DNA of 64,000 nt from Gluconacetobacter aggeris (GTDB taxonomy: Bacteria > Pseudomonadota > Alphaproteobacteria > Acetobacterales > Acetobacteraceae), in the NCBI RefSeq assembly GCF_014174395.1, contig NZ_JABEQD010000005.1:1-64000 (forward strand), read 5' to 3'. Positions within the stretch are counted from its first letter, which is position 1; the number at the start of each line of letters is the position of its first letter. The notes beneath the pieces are model-generated. The model was not told the DNA's origin, ran no database searches, and saw only the letters and a program-made list of their open reading frames with translations. Shown here in pieces: positions 43,872-53,125 of this stretch. The position numbers were made by a program, and so were the translations under genes.

Positions 43872-45113
43872 TCATTGGCCGGGACGGATAATCATGCAGT
43901 CCAGTCCCTGCTGGCGCAGGGACGAACAGGCTGTGGCGGCGCTGCTGCGTGCCAGGCCGGCCAGCCGGGCGCGATAGAGCGGGTGCCCGTTGAACGAAGG
44001 GACGGGTTGAACGACGCTGCGCGCCCCATCCAAGGCGCTGAACGCCGCCTGGCGGGCCATGGTGTTGGCAAAGCGGGCCTGCCCTTCAGAAGTAAACGCG
44101 CCGACCTGGACCGCCCATTGGCCGTAATTCACGCCGCCTGCGGCACTGCCGCCCAAGGGGGCGCGGGCCGCCATCGGTATCGCGATGGCGGCGGGGGCCA
44201 ACGGTTCGGCGATGGACGGCGCGGGCGTGGGGGCCGCGTCGGCCCGGGGCGTAGGCGGCGGTAACGGCGACGACAGCGGGGGTGCCAGGGGTTGGCACGG
44301 AGCATCGGGATCGTAGGCAGCATCGGGGTCGTGCGCGCATTGCCCGGCGGGTGCGCGGGGTGGCACGTAGGCCGCATACTGGACAGGCTGGCCGCCCGTC
44401 GGATCGGCGATGGTTGGGGTGACGACGACCGGTTGGGTGGCGCGAGACGTCGACGCCATGGCAACCGGCAGCAGGGGCGGCGTGGCCGAGACCATCTGGC
44501 TGCCGCTGCCATAGGCGGCCAGCGGGCCGCTGAGGGCGACCGCCGTGCCCAGGTTGGGTGTGACCGAGGCCAGATAGTTTACCGTCTCGTTCGGCAATTG
44601 CCGGCCGGTCTGGAGATAGTCATCCAGACGCTGTGGGCCGGCATTATAGGCTGCGAGAAAGCCCGGCGCGCCATAGCGGTCGTACATCTGTCGGATATAG
44701 GCAGTGCCGGCGAGGATATTGTCGTGCGGCTCGTATGGGTCCGGTCCCAGCCCGTTCTGCGCCTGCATGTCGGCATAGGTCTGGGGCATCAACTGCATCA
44801 GGCCCATGGCTCCGGCCGACGAGGTGATCGGTTGTCCGTTCAGATATTCATGGCCGCCCGATTCCTGCTGCATCACGGCGCGCACCCATTCCTGCGGGAC
44901 CGAGAAGCGGGTCGAGGCATCGGCGATATAAGGCCGCCACGGGTCCTGGGGCGGGCCGGGGGCACGATAGGCACCATTGCGGGCGTAATAGCGGGAATAG
45001 CGTGAACCGGGCGTACTGCTGCATGCCGCGAGGATGGCAGGGCCGATCAGGGCGAGCCCGATCATGGCGGCACGGCGGCCGCGCCGTCGGTAGGGGGGCG
45101 CTAGATCAGGCAT
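43872..45113 (-). CDS. Lytic transglycosylase lipoprotein with SPOR domain
   Basis: 413 residues from the ATG at 45113. A lipobox (LAAC, cysteine near residue 33) follows a hydrophobic stretch. The SLT domain at ~60-190 has the catalytic glutamate in VRAVMQQESGGHEYLNG, then AGAMGLMQLMPQTY and FLAAYNAGPQRLDDYL. A long P/A-rich linker (LSSPLPPPTPRADAAPTPAP) leads to a C-terminal SPOR domain (YGQWAVQVGAFTSEGQARFANTMARQ) that binds denuded glycan at septa. It probably acts in cell division wall turnover. It overlaps the DUF1489 gene by 13 bases. Confidence 0.9.
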   Translation of the reverse strand: MPDLAPPYRRRGRRAAMIGLALIGPAILAACSSTPGSRYSRYYARNGAYRAPGPPQDPWRPYIADASTRFSVPQEWVRAVMQQESGGHEYLNGQPITSSAGAMGLMQLMPQTYADMQAQNGLGPDPYEPHDNILAGTAYIRQMYDRYGAPGFLAAYNAGPQRLDDYLQTGRQLPNETVNYLASVTPNLGTAVALSGPLAAYGSGSQMVSATPPLLPVAMASTSRATQPVVVTPTIADPTGGQPVQYAAYVPPRAPAGQCAHDPDAAYDPDAPCQPLAPPLSSPLPPPTPRADAAPTPAPSIAEPLAPAAIAIPMAARAPLGGSAAGGVNYGQWAVQVGAFTSEGQARFANTMARQAAFSALDGARSVVQPVPSFNGHPLYRARLAGLARSSAATACSSLRQQGLDCMIIRPGQ

Positions 45114-45547
45114 AGGCCGGCCAGGTTCCGCCGCAGCGATTCGGGGAGCGTTCCGCCATCGCCTCCGCCGACGGACAGGTCGGGCGGTGCGTCGGCGGGG
45201 GACAGGTAGCGCCAGCCCTGGAACGGGCGCATCGGGCGCGGGGCAACCGGTATGATCTCCGGTGCCAGGACCACCAGTGCGCAGGCCACGCCGTCCTCGC
45301 GCGTGTCGGGACGAATCTCGATGACACGCTGGCGGCACAGGATCAGCCCGTTGATGACCCGGTAGAGCGAGCCGCCATCGAGGATCTCCGGTGCCCGGCG
45401 GGGGAACATGCGGGTCCGTAGCCAGGGGTGGCCGGATGGCCGGGTGCCGTCCAGCCCGTCCCCGGCTCCTTCGGCCATGGTACGCTGCCGGTGCGCCAGA
45501 TCCTCGAGCGAGGTGATTCCGACAGCGAGCTTGACCAGATGCAGCAT
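45101..45547 (-). CDS. DUF1489-family protein
   Basis: 148 residues. MLHLVKLAVGITSLEDLAHRQ at the start, DGGSLYRVINGLILCRQRVIEI in the middle and PRPMRPFQGWRYLSPADAPPDL near the end match this conserved alphaproteobacterial family of unknown function. There is no signal peptide or membrane segment. It is squeezed between the exported nucleoside hydrolase-like gene (three bases) and the lytic transglycosylase gene (overlap), so all three form one transcript. Confidence 0.85.
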   Translation of the reverse strand: MLHLVKLAVGITSLEDLAHRQRTMAEGAGDGLDGTRPSGHPWLRTRMFPRRAPEILDGGSLYRVINGLILCRQRVIEIRPDTREDGVACALVVLAPEIIPVAPRPMRPFQGWRYLSPADAPPDLSVGGGDGGTLPESLRRNLAGLCLI

Positions 45548-45550
45548 GAA

Positions 45551-46699
45551 TCAGGGGTGACCGGCGGAGCGCACGTCGCTCTGTGCTTCGTGCAGGAACG
45601 TGTCCAGGAAACGCTGGGCGTCGATCGACTGCACGATCCGTACCTTGCGGATGTCCATCTCTCTGGGCGCAGTGGAATCGGGCCAGACGACCACATGACC
45701 GTAATGCGGCCCGTTGGCGATGTCGATGTCCATATAGGCGTCGAGCGACGCGGTGATCAGGCTGGGATCGGCGGCGATCGCCGTTGCCATTTCATCCCAC
45801 ATCGGCAGAGGATCGTAATAGGTGCCGATATAATCGGTCATTGGCGTGCGCTTCTGCTGAATGTGTTTCAGATAATCGCGCGTCATCATCAGGTCGTTGG
45901 ACACGTTGCCGACGACGGTGATCGACGGCCATGGGGCGGTCAGCGTGATATGCGCCGCCTCCGGATCGAAGATCATGTTGAAGTCCGAGGCGAAATCGAC
46001 GTTTCCGGTCAGGGCGCGCATGCTGGTGTCCAGCAGGCCGCCCATGAAGATCAGCTCCTTTGCCGTGGCGGCAAAGGTTGGGTCGATGCGGATCGCCAGC
46101 GCCAGGTTGGTCATCGGGCCGGCTTCGACGATGGTGACCTGGTGCGGATGGGCATGGACCTGTTGGATCAGGAATAGGGCCGCACTTTCCGCCGTGGGCT
46201 TCAGGGTCGGGGCGCCGTCCTTCATCGCCGGTAGCGGCGGCTGTTCGGAGGGGACTTTGTCCATCGGTCCCAGCGCGCCCCAGGCGCCCTTCCAGGGAAT
46301 GGTGCCGAACTGTTTTTCACGCAGGCGCATCAGCTTTACGCTGTTGATCAGCGGGTAGACGGCACCGTCGGCGACCGGCACGTCGGTTCGGCCGATGATC
46401 TCGAGGAAGCGGCGCAGATGGGCGGATTCCTGATTTTCCCAGCCGTCGCCAGTTGCGACGGTAAAGCCCAGCACCTTGACGGCCGGATTGAACAGCAGGG
46501 GGATGACCGATTGCTGGTCGGAACCGCCCGGGCCGAGAAAATCATTGTCTTCGATCACCAGCCGCGGCTCCGCCGCATGGGCGGCAGGCTGTGTGGCCAG
46601 CAGGCCTGCCCCCAGGGCAAATGCCCGCAATGTGGTGGGCAGAAGGTGACGAGGGCGTGAACCGGCGCGCGTCCGGCGCTGGAAGGGGGAAAGTGGCAT
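45551..46699 (-). CDS. Exported nucleoside hydrolase-like protein with altered motifs
   Basis: 382 residues from the ATG at 46699, with an arginine-rich signal peptide ending at AAHAAEP. The fold is that of inosine-uridine nucleoside hydrolases: VEAGPMTNLALAIRIDP and ASDFNMIFDPEAAHI are well kept. The calcium-binding start, normally D-x-D-x4-D-D, reads IEDNDFLGPGGSDQQS, and the catalytic histidine region reads MWDEMATAIAADP, with the aspartate kept but tryptophan in place of histidine. Activity may be changed or lost. It is placed first in the transcript with DUF1489 and the lytic transglycosylase. Confidence 0.8.
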   Translation of the reverse strand: MPLSPFQRRTRAGSRPRHLLPTTLRAFALGAGLLATQPAAHAAEPRLVIEDNDFLGPGGSDQQSVIPLLFNPAVKVLGFTVATGDGWENQESAHLRRFLEIIGRTDVPVADGAVYPLINSVKLMRLREKQFGTIPWKGAWGALGPMDKVPSEQPPLPAMKDGAPTLKPTAESAALFLIQQVHAHPHQVTIVEAGPMTNLALAIRIDPTFAATAKELIFMGGLLDTSMRALTGNVDFASDFNMIFDPEAAHITLTAPWPSITVVGNVSNDLMMTRDYLKHIQQKRTPMTDYIGTYYDPLPMWDEMATAIAADPSLITASLDAYMDIDIANGPHYGHVVVWPDSTAPREMDIRKVRIVQSIDAQRFLDTFLHEAQSDVRSAGHP

Positions 46700-46745
46700 G
46701 CTGCGTCCTGTGTGCAAGAGCCCGGCTGTTCGGTCGTCCTGCAGA

Positions 46746-46849
46746 CTGTTTTAAAAGTGCCGCTGTTGGCAATCCGGGGCGTGTTTTAAGTGCTTCGCGG
46801 CAGACGGCTGCCAAGACGTTCCTGAAGCGCACCGACCCTTTTAAAACAG
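46746..46849. repeat. Long nested inverted repeat between hemW and the nucleoside hydrolase-like gene
   Basis: CTGTTTTAAAAG (46746-46757) is the perfect reverse complement of CTTTTAAAACAG (46838-46849); inside, TTGGCA and TGCCAA pair as well, and GTTTTAA recurs near 46782. The element fills nearly the whole 154-base gap. It could be a termination/processing structure after hemW or a small mobile or palindromic element. Confidence 0.75.
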
Positions 46850-46853
46850 CTCG

Positions 46854-48035
46854 TTAGAGCACCACGGCGCCGAGCAGGGCTTCCAGTCGGAGGCGGCCCG
46901 CATTCGTGGCGCGCAGGGCGACGCCCTCCGTTGTCTCGTCGCGGACAAGATATCCCTCTTCCAGCGCCGCTGCCAGAATCACCGGATCGAGCGCATCGTT
47001 CATTGCCATGCCGGTGCGTTGTGCGAACCGGGTCTCGGCCACGCCCTCGGTCAGGCGCAGGCCCATCAGCAGCATCTCGCGGGCGCGGTCGCGGGCGGTC
47101 AGGGTATCGTCCTGTGTCAGGCCGCTTCCCGTCCGTTCCACGCGCTCCGCCCATGGTTCCGGAGCGCGGTGGCGGCGGGTGGCATGTAGCCCGTCCGCCA
47201 GGGTTATCCGCCCGTGGGCACCGGGGCCGATTCCCAGATAGTCGCCGTAACGCCAATAGGTCAGGTTATGGCGGCTTTCCGCCCCCGGCCGGGCGTAATT
47301 CGAGACTTCGTAGGCCGCCAGCCCGTGACCGGCGGCGACCATGGCGGTTTCCTCGTACATCAGCGCCCCCGATTCCTCATCGGGCAGGACCAGCAGCCCC
47401 TGGCGGTGCAGTCCCTCGAAACGGGTACCTGGCTCGATGGTCAACTGGTAAAGCGAGAGATGGTCTGAAACCAGGGCGAGGGCCTGGTTCAACTCGGCCC
47501 GCCAGGAAGCGGGCGACTGGTCCGGCCGCGCATAAATGAGATCGAAGGAGATCCGGCTGAACAGATCGCGCGCCGTCTCGAGCGCCGCTACGGCCTGTCC
47601 GGCGGAATGCTGTCGCCCCAGCAGGCGCAGCGCGTCGTCGTCCAGGCTCTGGATGCCCAGCGATACCCGGTTGACGCCGGCGTCGCGGAATGCGCGCAGC
47701 CGCCCGATTTCGACGCTGGTGGGATTGGCTTCCAGCGTGATTTCCAGATCGGGCGCCGTGGCGAACAGGGACCGGGCATCGGCGATCAGGGACGCGACCG
47801 TCTCCGGCGCCATCAGCGACGGTGTGCCGCCGCCGAAAAAGATCGACCCCAGCCGGCGCGGACCGTCTGCTGTCAGGCGGGCGGCCTCATGCCCCAGTTC
47901 GCGCCGCAGAGCGGCGGCGAAGCGGGCCTGCGGGATGGAGTCGCGTACATGGCTGTTGAAATCGCAGTACGGACATTTGGCCAGGCAGAACGGCCAATGG
48001 ACATAGAGTGCGAGGGGTGCTGCGTCAGATGGCAA
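46854..48035 (-). CDS. hemW: Radical SAM protein HemW (haem chaperone)
   Basis: 393 residues. The radical SAM cluster motif lies at [21 protein letters not shown] (C-x3-C-x2-C), followed by [53 protein letters not shown] and [10 protein letters not shown]. HemW is related to HemN but lacks the first extra residues for oxidase activity; it binds and delivers haem. The 3' end meets the inverted repeat at 46746-46849. Its end overlaps nothing, but its start overlaps the kup stop by 11 bases. Confidence 0.92.
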   Translation of the reverse strand: MPSDAAPLALYVHWPFCLAKCPYCDFNSHVRDSIPQARFAAALRRELGHEAARLTADGPRRLGSIFFGGGTPSLMAPETVASLIADARSLFATAPDLEITLEANPTSVEIGRLRAFRDAGVNRVSLGIQSLDDDALRLLGRQHSAGQAVAALETARDLFSRISFDLIYARPDQSPASWRAELNQALALVSDHLSLYQLTIEPGTRFEGLHRQGLLVLPDEESGALMYEETAMVAAGHGLAAYEVSNYARPGAESRHNLTYWRYGDYLGIGPGAHGRITLADGLHATRRHRAPEPWAERVERTGSGLTQDDTLTARDRAREMLLMGLRLTEGVAETRFAQRTGMAMNDALDPVILAAALEEGYLVRDETTEGVALRATNAGRLRLEALLGAVVL

Positions 48036-50025
48036 GCCGCACGCCCAGTTCCACCACCCGGTCGGGTGGAATACGGAAGAATTCGGTGGCGGGGATGGCG
48101 TTGCGCGCCATCAGCAGGAAGAGCGACATCCGCCAGCGCGACATCTTGGGCACCGAGGAGCGCACCAGCAGTTCGCGGCTGGTGAAATAGGAGGCCTGCA
48201 TGGCGTCGAACTCCACGCCGTTTGCTTTCAGTTCCTCCAGCGCGCGGGGCAGGTTCGGAGTTTCCATGAAGCCGTAGCGCAGGATCACCCGATAGATGTT
48301 CGGGGCGAGCTGCTGCAGGGCAACGCGGTGGCCGCGCGTGGCTTCCGGCTGGTCCAGGGTCTGGACGGTAACGAACAGCACATGCTCATGCAGTACCTTG
48401 TTGTGCTTCAGATTGTGCAACAGGCAGGTCGGCACGAATTCCGGCGTCGCAGTCATGAAGACGGCCATACCGGGGACGCGGATGGTACGTGACTGGGGCA
48501 GGCGGGCCAGGAAGGAGTTGACGGGCAGGCTGTCCAGTTTCTGCCGGGCCATGATCAGGCTGCGGCCGCGCTTCCATGTCGTCATCATCAGGGTCAGCGC
48601 GGTACCCAGCAGGACCGGCACCCAGCCGCCCTGCGGGATCTTGAGCGCGTTCGACGCGAAGAAGACGCTGTCCATGACGAAGAAGCCGCCGAACGTGACC
48701 GCTGCAGCCGCCCGCGACCAATGGTACTGGCGGCGGAACACCACCATCGCCAGTACACAGGTGCACATGAAGGTGCCGGTAACGGCGATGCCGTAGGCCG
48801 AGGCCAGCGCGTCGGAACTGCGGAAGGCCACCACCAGCAGCAGGGCGCCGACCATCAAGGCGCGGTTGAATTCGGGCAGGTAGATCTGCCCTTCCTCGTT
48901 CTTGTTGGTGTGGGTGATGCGCATGCGCGGCAGGTAGCCGAGCTGAATAAGCTGGCGACAGAGCGAGAAGCCACCCGAAATTCCAGCCTGACTGGCGATG
49001 ACCGTCGCCATCGTCGACAGGATGATCATCGGGATCTGCAGCCAGCGCGGCCCCAGCAGGAAGAACGGATTGCTGATAGCCGACGGGTCGGAAATGATCA
49101 GCGCGCCCTGGCCCATATAGTTCAGCGCCAGGCAGGGCAGGACGCAGAACAGCCACGCATAGCGGATGGGCTGCCGGCCGAAATGGCCCATGTCGGCATA
49201 CAGTGCCTCGGCGCCGGTGACCGACAGCACGACGGAGCCGAGGGCAATGAAGGACAGCCAGCCGTGATAGATGATGAACTGCACGGCATAGATCGGCGAA
49301 ATGGCCATCAGGATGTGCGGATGGCGCACGATGGCCAGAAGGCCGAGGACGCCGAGCATCGTGAACCACAGCACCATGACCGGTCCGAAGATCGCGCCGA
49401 CCTTGCCGGTGCCGTAGGATTGCACGCTGAACAGGCCGATCAGTACCACGATCGCAATGGGAATGATCAACTCGCGCGCGGCGGGGAAGCTGACCTCCAG
49501 ACCTTCGACGGCCGAGAGGACCGAAATCGCGGGCGTGATCAGCCCATCCCCGAAGAACAGGCAGGCACCGGCGATGCCGGCCATGCCCAGGACCAGCTTC
49601 AGCCTGCTATCCTGAGACACTTTCTGTGCCAATGCCATCAGCGAGATGATGCCGCCCTCGCCATTATGGTCGGCGCGCATGATCAGCAGCACGTATTTTA
49701 CCGTGACGATCAGGATCAATGACCAGAGGATCAGGCTTTCGACGCCCATGACCTCCCACGCATCGATCTGGTGATGCTGCGAGACGACGAGGATGGTGGA
49801 ACGCAGGGCGTAGAGCGGACTGGTGCCGATATCGCCGAAGACCACGCCAAGAACGGCCAGCAGGGCGGCGAAACCGACCGGGCTGGCTGCGTGTTCGTGC
49901 TGGTCGGCGCCGAATTCGGTAATCTTGGACGACGTGTCCGAATGGCCGCCGGTTTCGGCGGCCGTTGCGGCAGCCTGGGCAGGCGGCGTCGATCCGGCAA
50001 TATGGTCGACCGGGTCTGGCGTCAT
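48025..50025 (-). CDS. kup: Kup-type potassium transporter
   Basis: 666 residues if started at the ATG at 50025 (a GGAG lies about a dozen bases upstream); an ATG at 50088 is an alternative. After a soluble N-terminal stretch come 12 membrane helices, with the KUP signature [36 protein letters not shown] and [16 protein letters not shown] cytoplasmic C-terminal part ([16 protein letters not shown]) ends the protein. Kup takes up K+ with protons, chiefly at low pH, which fits an acid-producing organism. It overlaps hemW by 11 bases. Confidence 0.92.
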   Translation of the reverse strand: MTPDPVDHIAGSTPPAQAAATAAETGGHSDTSSKITEFGADQHEHAASPVGFAALLAVLGVVFGDIGTSPLYALRSTILVVSQHHQIDAWEVMGVESLILWSLILIVTVKYVLLIMRADHNGEGGIISLMALAQKVSQDSRLKLVLGMAGIAGACLFFGDGLITPAISVLSAVEGLEVSFPAARELIIPIAIVVLIGLFSVQSYGTGKVGAIFGPVMVLWFTMLGVLGLLAIVRHPHILMAISPIYAVQFIIYHGWLSFIALGSVVLSVTGAEALYADMGHFGRQPIRYAWLFCVLPCLALNYMGQGALIISDPSAISNPFFLLGPRWLQIPMIILSTMATVIASQAGISGGFSLCRQLIQLGYLPRMRITHTNKNEEGQIYLPEFNRALMVGALLLVVAFRSSDALASAYGIAVTGTFMCTCVLAMVVFRRQYHWSRAAAAVTFGGFFVMDSVFFASNALKIPQGGWVPVLLGTALTLMMTTWKRGRSLIMARQKLDSLPVNSFLARLPQSRTIRVPGMAVFMTATPEFVPTCLLHNLKHNKVLHEHVLFVTVQTLDQPEATRGHRVALQQLAPNIYRVILRYGFMETPNLPRALEELKANGVEFDAMQASYFTSRELLVRSSVPKMSRWRMSLFLLMARNAIPATEFFRIPPDRVVELGVRLAI

Positions 50026-50092
50026 GTCGGGACGTCTCCGAAGACTGTTGGCAGGCAACGGCGCGCCGGCCGCGTTGTCTTCCGGCATAGCG

Positions 50093-50857
50093 TCATGATT
50101 CGGAGGCAGCAAGGCGAGCGGGCGGGATTGCGCTATTCGGTGGGCTGGCAGGTCGATGGCCGAAGATCGCGCTGCCCACGCGCACATGGGTGGCTCCCGC
50201 CGTGATCGCCGCCTCGAAATCCGCCGACATGCCCATGGATAGCAGCTTCAGGTCGTGCGCCCGGGCCAGATCCGCCAGATAACGGAAATGCGGTACCGGG
50301 TCTGCGTCGGCCGGCGGAATGCACATGAGACCTCGCACGGCGTCACCGAAACGCTGGCGGCACGAAGTGATGAAACTGTCGGCCTGTGCGCGGGGGATGC
50401 CGGATTTCTGAGATTCGTCGCCGGTGTTCACCTGTACCAGGAGATCCGGCAGGCGCCCCGCGCGGTCGGCGGCCCGGGCCAGCGCGTCGGCCAGGGACGG
50501 GCGGTCCAGACTTTCGATCATGTCGGCGATCCGTACCGCCTCCAGGACCTTGTTAGTCTGCAGGCCGCCAATAATATGCAGACGCAGGGCTGGCCAGGCG
50601 TCGCGCAGCGGGGGGAATTTCTCCGCTGCTTCCTGCACGCGGTTTTCGCCGAACACGGCCTGACCGGCTTGCAGAGCCTCCACCACGCTCGACTGGGGAT
50701 GGAATTTAGAGACCGCGACCAGCGTGACCGTATCCGGCGCGCGGTGCGCGCGGTGGGTTGCCGTCGCGATCCGCTCCCGAATGTCGGCCAGGGCGGTGGC
50801 GATCGGGGATGGGCAGGACGGGGTGCCGGCCGTGGCGGCGGAGAACGTTGTCGTCAT
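50093..50857 (-). CDS. YggS-family PLP homeostasis protein
   Basis: 254 residues from the ATG at 50857. The fold-type III PLP barrel shows [10 protein letters not shown] with the PLP lysine, [25 protein letters not shown] (usual HFIG-LQ-NK), [50 protein letters not shown]. The family buffers pyridoxal phosphate and prevents pyridoxine 5'-phosphate toxicity. It is divergent from rsmB. Confidence 0.92.
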   Translation of the reverse strand: MTTTFSAATAGTPSCPSPIATALADIRERIATATHRAHRAPDTVTLVAVSKFHPQSSVVEALQAGQAVFGENRVQEAAEKFPPLRDAWPALRLHIIGGLQTNKVLEAVRIADMIESLDRPSLADALARAADRAGRLPDLLVQVNTGDESQKSGIPRAQADSFITSCRQRFGDAVRGLMCIPPADADPVPHFRYLADLARAHDLKLLSMGMSADFEAAITAGATHVRVGSAIFGHRPASPPNSAIPPARLAASES

Positions 50858-50995
50858 ACTGTTACGGTTGGCCGGGGCCGGTCGCCGGTCAAGGGGAATA
50901 TGACGCAGATTCCCGGCGCGAAGGGGTGGTGGCGTGAAGACGGGCATGCCATCAGCACGCGGCATATGGAACGGGACGGGAGGAGCGGACGCATC

Positions 50996-52297
50996 ATGAG
51001 CCAGGGCGCACCAGACGGACGGGGGCAGCGCGGACCGCGCGGCGCCGGGGCGGACCCGACACGGGATATTGCCTTCGATATCGTGCAGGGCGTTCTGGAA
51101 CATCGCCGCATGCTGGAAAACAGCCTGGACCAGTCGCTGGCGGCGCGCGGCGCGGATGCACGCGACCGCGCCGCCGCGCACCGGCTGGGGGCGACCGTGC
51201 TGCGCCACCTGGGGACGGCCGGAATGGTGCTGGAGCCTTTCCTGAAGAAGGAACCGCCACTGCCGGTGCGGACGGTGCTGCTGATTGGCGTGGCGCAGAT
51301 CCTGTTTCTGGATACGCCCGCACATGCGGCTGTCGGCACCGCAGTCTCCCTGGCGCGCCGGCGTGGCCTGACACCGTTCGCCGGGCTGGTGAATGCGGTA
51401 CTTCGCCGTGTCGCGCAGGCCGGCGCGGGTGCGCTGGATGGGTTGGACCAGGATCGGCTGGACGTGCCGCCGTGGCTGTGGAGCGCGTGGGGCGAATTGG
51501 CACGGCCCATCGCCGAAGCCCTGGGGCGTGAGGCGCCGCTGGACCTGACGATGCGTCCAGGCGCCGCATGCCCGCCCGGTGCGGAGCTGTTGCCAACCGG
51601 TACGGCGCGGCTGCCGGCGGGAACGCGGGTGGCGGAATTGCCGGGATATGCCGAGGGGGCATTCTGGGTTCAGGACGTAGCGGCATCGCTGCCCGCACGT
51701 CTGCTGGCGGCGCAGCCGGGCGAGCGGATTGCGGATCTGTGTGCGGCCCCAGGGGGCAAGACGGCACAACTGGCCCTCGCCGGGGCCGAGGTGACGGCCA
51801 TCGAGCGCGAGGCGGGCCGGATGGCGCGGTTGCGGGAGAATCTGGCGCGCCTCGCCCTGACGGAGCGGGTGACGACGGTGCTGGGCGATGCGACCACTTG
51901 GCAGCCTGACGCGCTGCTGGATGGCGTGCTTCTGGATGCGCCCTGTTCGGCGACCGGCACCGCACGGCGCCACCCCGATGTGTTGTGGATCAAGCGCCCG
52001 CGCGACCTGCAGGCCCTGACCGAGGGGCAGGACCGACTGCTGGCGGCCGCGCGCGACATGCTGCGTCCCGGCGGGCGCTTGGTCTATGCCGTCTGCTCGC
52101 TTCAGCCCGAGGAGGGGCCGGAACGTGCTCGTGCCGCGGCCGCGATGGGACTGGTGCCCGACCCGTTCTCGGCGAAGGAACTGGCGATGTTGCCCGAGGC
52201 GCGTACCCCGGAAGGCTGGCTGCGGACCCATCCTGCACTATGGGCCGGAGTGGGGGGGATGGACGGGTTCTTCGCTGCACGTTTCCGTCGCGCCTAG
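50996..52297 (+). CDS. rsmB: 16S rRNA (cytosine-C5)-methyltransferase, RsmB-like
   Basis: 433 residues from the ATG at 50996, with GGGAGGAG upstream. An N-terminal NusB-like domain (RDIAFDIVQGVLEHRRMLENSLDQSL, LRVGVAQ-type helices) precedes the methyltransferase domain: VQDVAASLPARLLAA, IADLCAAPGGKTAQLALAG (SAM site), DAPCSATGTARRHPDVLW (first active cysteine) and LVYAVCSLQPEEGPE (second). It methylates C967 of 16S rRNA or an equivalent. rpe follows after 89 bases. Confidence 0.92.
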   Translation: MSQGAPDGRGQRGPRGAGADPTRDIAFDIVQGVLEHRRMLENSLDQSLAARGADARDRAAAHRLGATVLRHLGTAGMVLEPFLKKEPPLPVRTVLLIGVAQILFLDTPAHAAVGTAVSLARRRGLTPFAGLVNAVLRRVAQAGAGALDGLDQDRLDVPPWLWSAWGELARPIAEALGREAPLDLTMRPGAACPPGAELLPTGTARLPAGTRVAELPGYAEGAFWVQDVAASLPARLLAAQPGERIADLCAAPGGKTAQLALAGAEVTAIEREAGRMARLRENLARLALTERVTTVLGDATTWQPDALLDGVLLDAPCSATGTARRHPDVLWIKRPRDLQALTEGQDRLLAAARDMLRPGGRLVYAVCSLQPEEGPERARAAAAMGLVPDPFSAKELAMLPEARTPEGWLRTHPALWAGVGGMDGFFAARFRRA

Positions 52298-52386
52298 CCT
52301 CTCTTGAGAACGTGAGGGAAGTCGGTCATCGTGGCGGTACGCAACTGCTTGCATGCCGCCCATGATTTCCTGTTACACTGCAAGCC

Positions 52387-53064
52387 ATGTCCATTCATTT
52401 CCCCCCTCTTATCGCGCCCAGTGTCCTTTCGGCTGATTTTTCCCGCATGGCGGAGGAAGTCGCAGCCGTCGAGCGGGCTGGCGCCGACTGGCTGCATCTG
52501 GATGTGATGGATGGCCATTTCGTGCCGAATCTGTCCTTCGGCGCGCAACTGATCAAGGCGCTGCGCCCGCAGTCAGGCCTGGTATTCGACGTGCATCTGA
52601 TGATGGCGCCGGTTGATCCGTATCTGGAGATGTTCGCCCAGGCGGGGGCCGACCATATTCATGTGCATATCGAGGCGGGGCCGCATACGCATCGGACTTT
52701 GCAGCATATCCGCGCGCTCGGCGTGAAACCGGGCGTCGCCCTGTGTCCGGCGACCCCGGCGCAGGCCGTGGAGGAAGTGCTGGATCTGGTGGACGTGATT
52801 CTGGTCATGACCGTCAATCCGGGATTTGGCGGCCAGAAATTCCTGACCAGCCAGTTGGACAAGATCCGCACGCTGCGCCGTATGGCGGAGGCGACCGGCC
52901 GGGACATCCGGATCGGTGTCGATGGTGGCGTGGATGTTCGGACCGCGGCGCTGGCGACCGAAGCTGGCGCTGACATGCTGGTGGCCGGGACGTCGGTCTA
53001 TGGCCAGCCGGATTACGAGCGGGCGATTGCGGGCCTGCGCGGGGCGGCCAGACAGGCTGTATGA
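52387..53064 (+). CDS. rpe: Ribulose-phosphate 3-epimerase
   Basis: 225 residues, full length. Family blocks: IAPSVLSADFSRMAEEV, WLHLDVMDGHFVPNLSFG (metal-binding histidine and aspartate), VFDVHLMMAPVDPYLEMF, DHIHVHIEAGPHTHRTL, VILVMTVNPGFGGQKFL, IGVDGGVDVRTAA and MLVAGTSVYG. It interconverts ribulose and xylulose 5-phosphates, central to the pentose phosphate pathway that dominates sugar use in acetic acid bacteria. Confidence 0.96.
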   Translation: MSIHFPPLIAPSVLSADFSRMAEEVAAVERAGADWLHLDVMDGHFVPNLSFGAQLIKALRPQSGLVFDVHLMMAPVDPYLEMFAQAGADHIHVHIEAGPHTHRTLQHIRALGVKPGVALCPATPAQAVEEVLDLVDVILVMTVNPGFGGQKFLTSQLDKIRTLRRMAEATGRDIRIGVDGGVDVRTAALATEAGADMLVAGTSVYGQPDYERAIAGLRGAARQAV

Positions 53065-53125
53065 TCCAGAGCGGGCGGTCATGCATGGGGTGGATGGATC
53101 TGTCTCGTGAAATGAGAGGGGCCTG

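Noticed and set aside
50857-52231. N-terminal extension of the yggS frame antisense to rsmB
   Set aside because: The open frame continues but YggS similarity begins at the ATG at 50857, and the upstream part lies opposite the intact rsmB.
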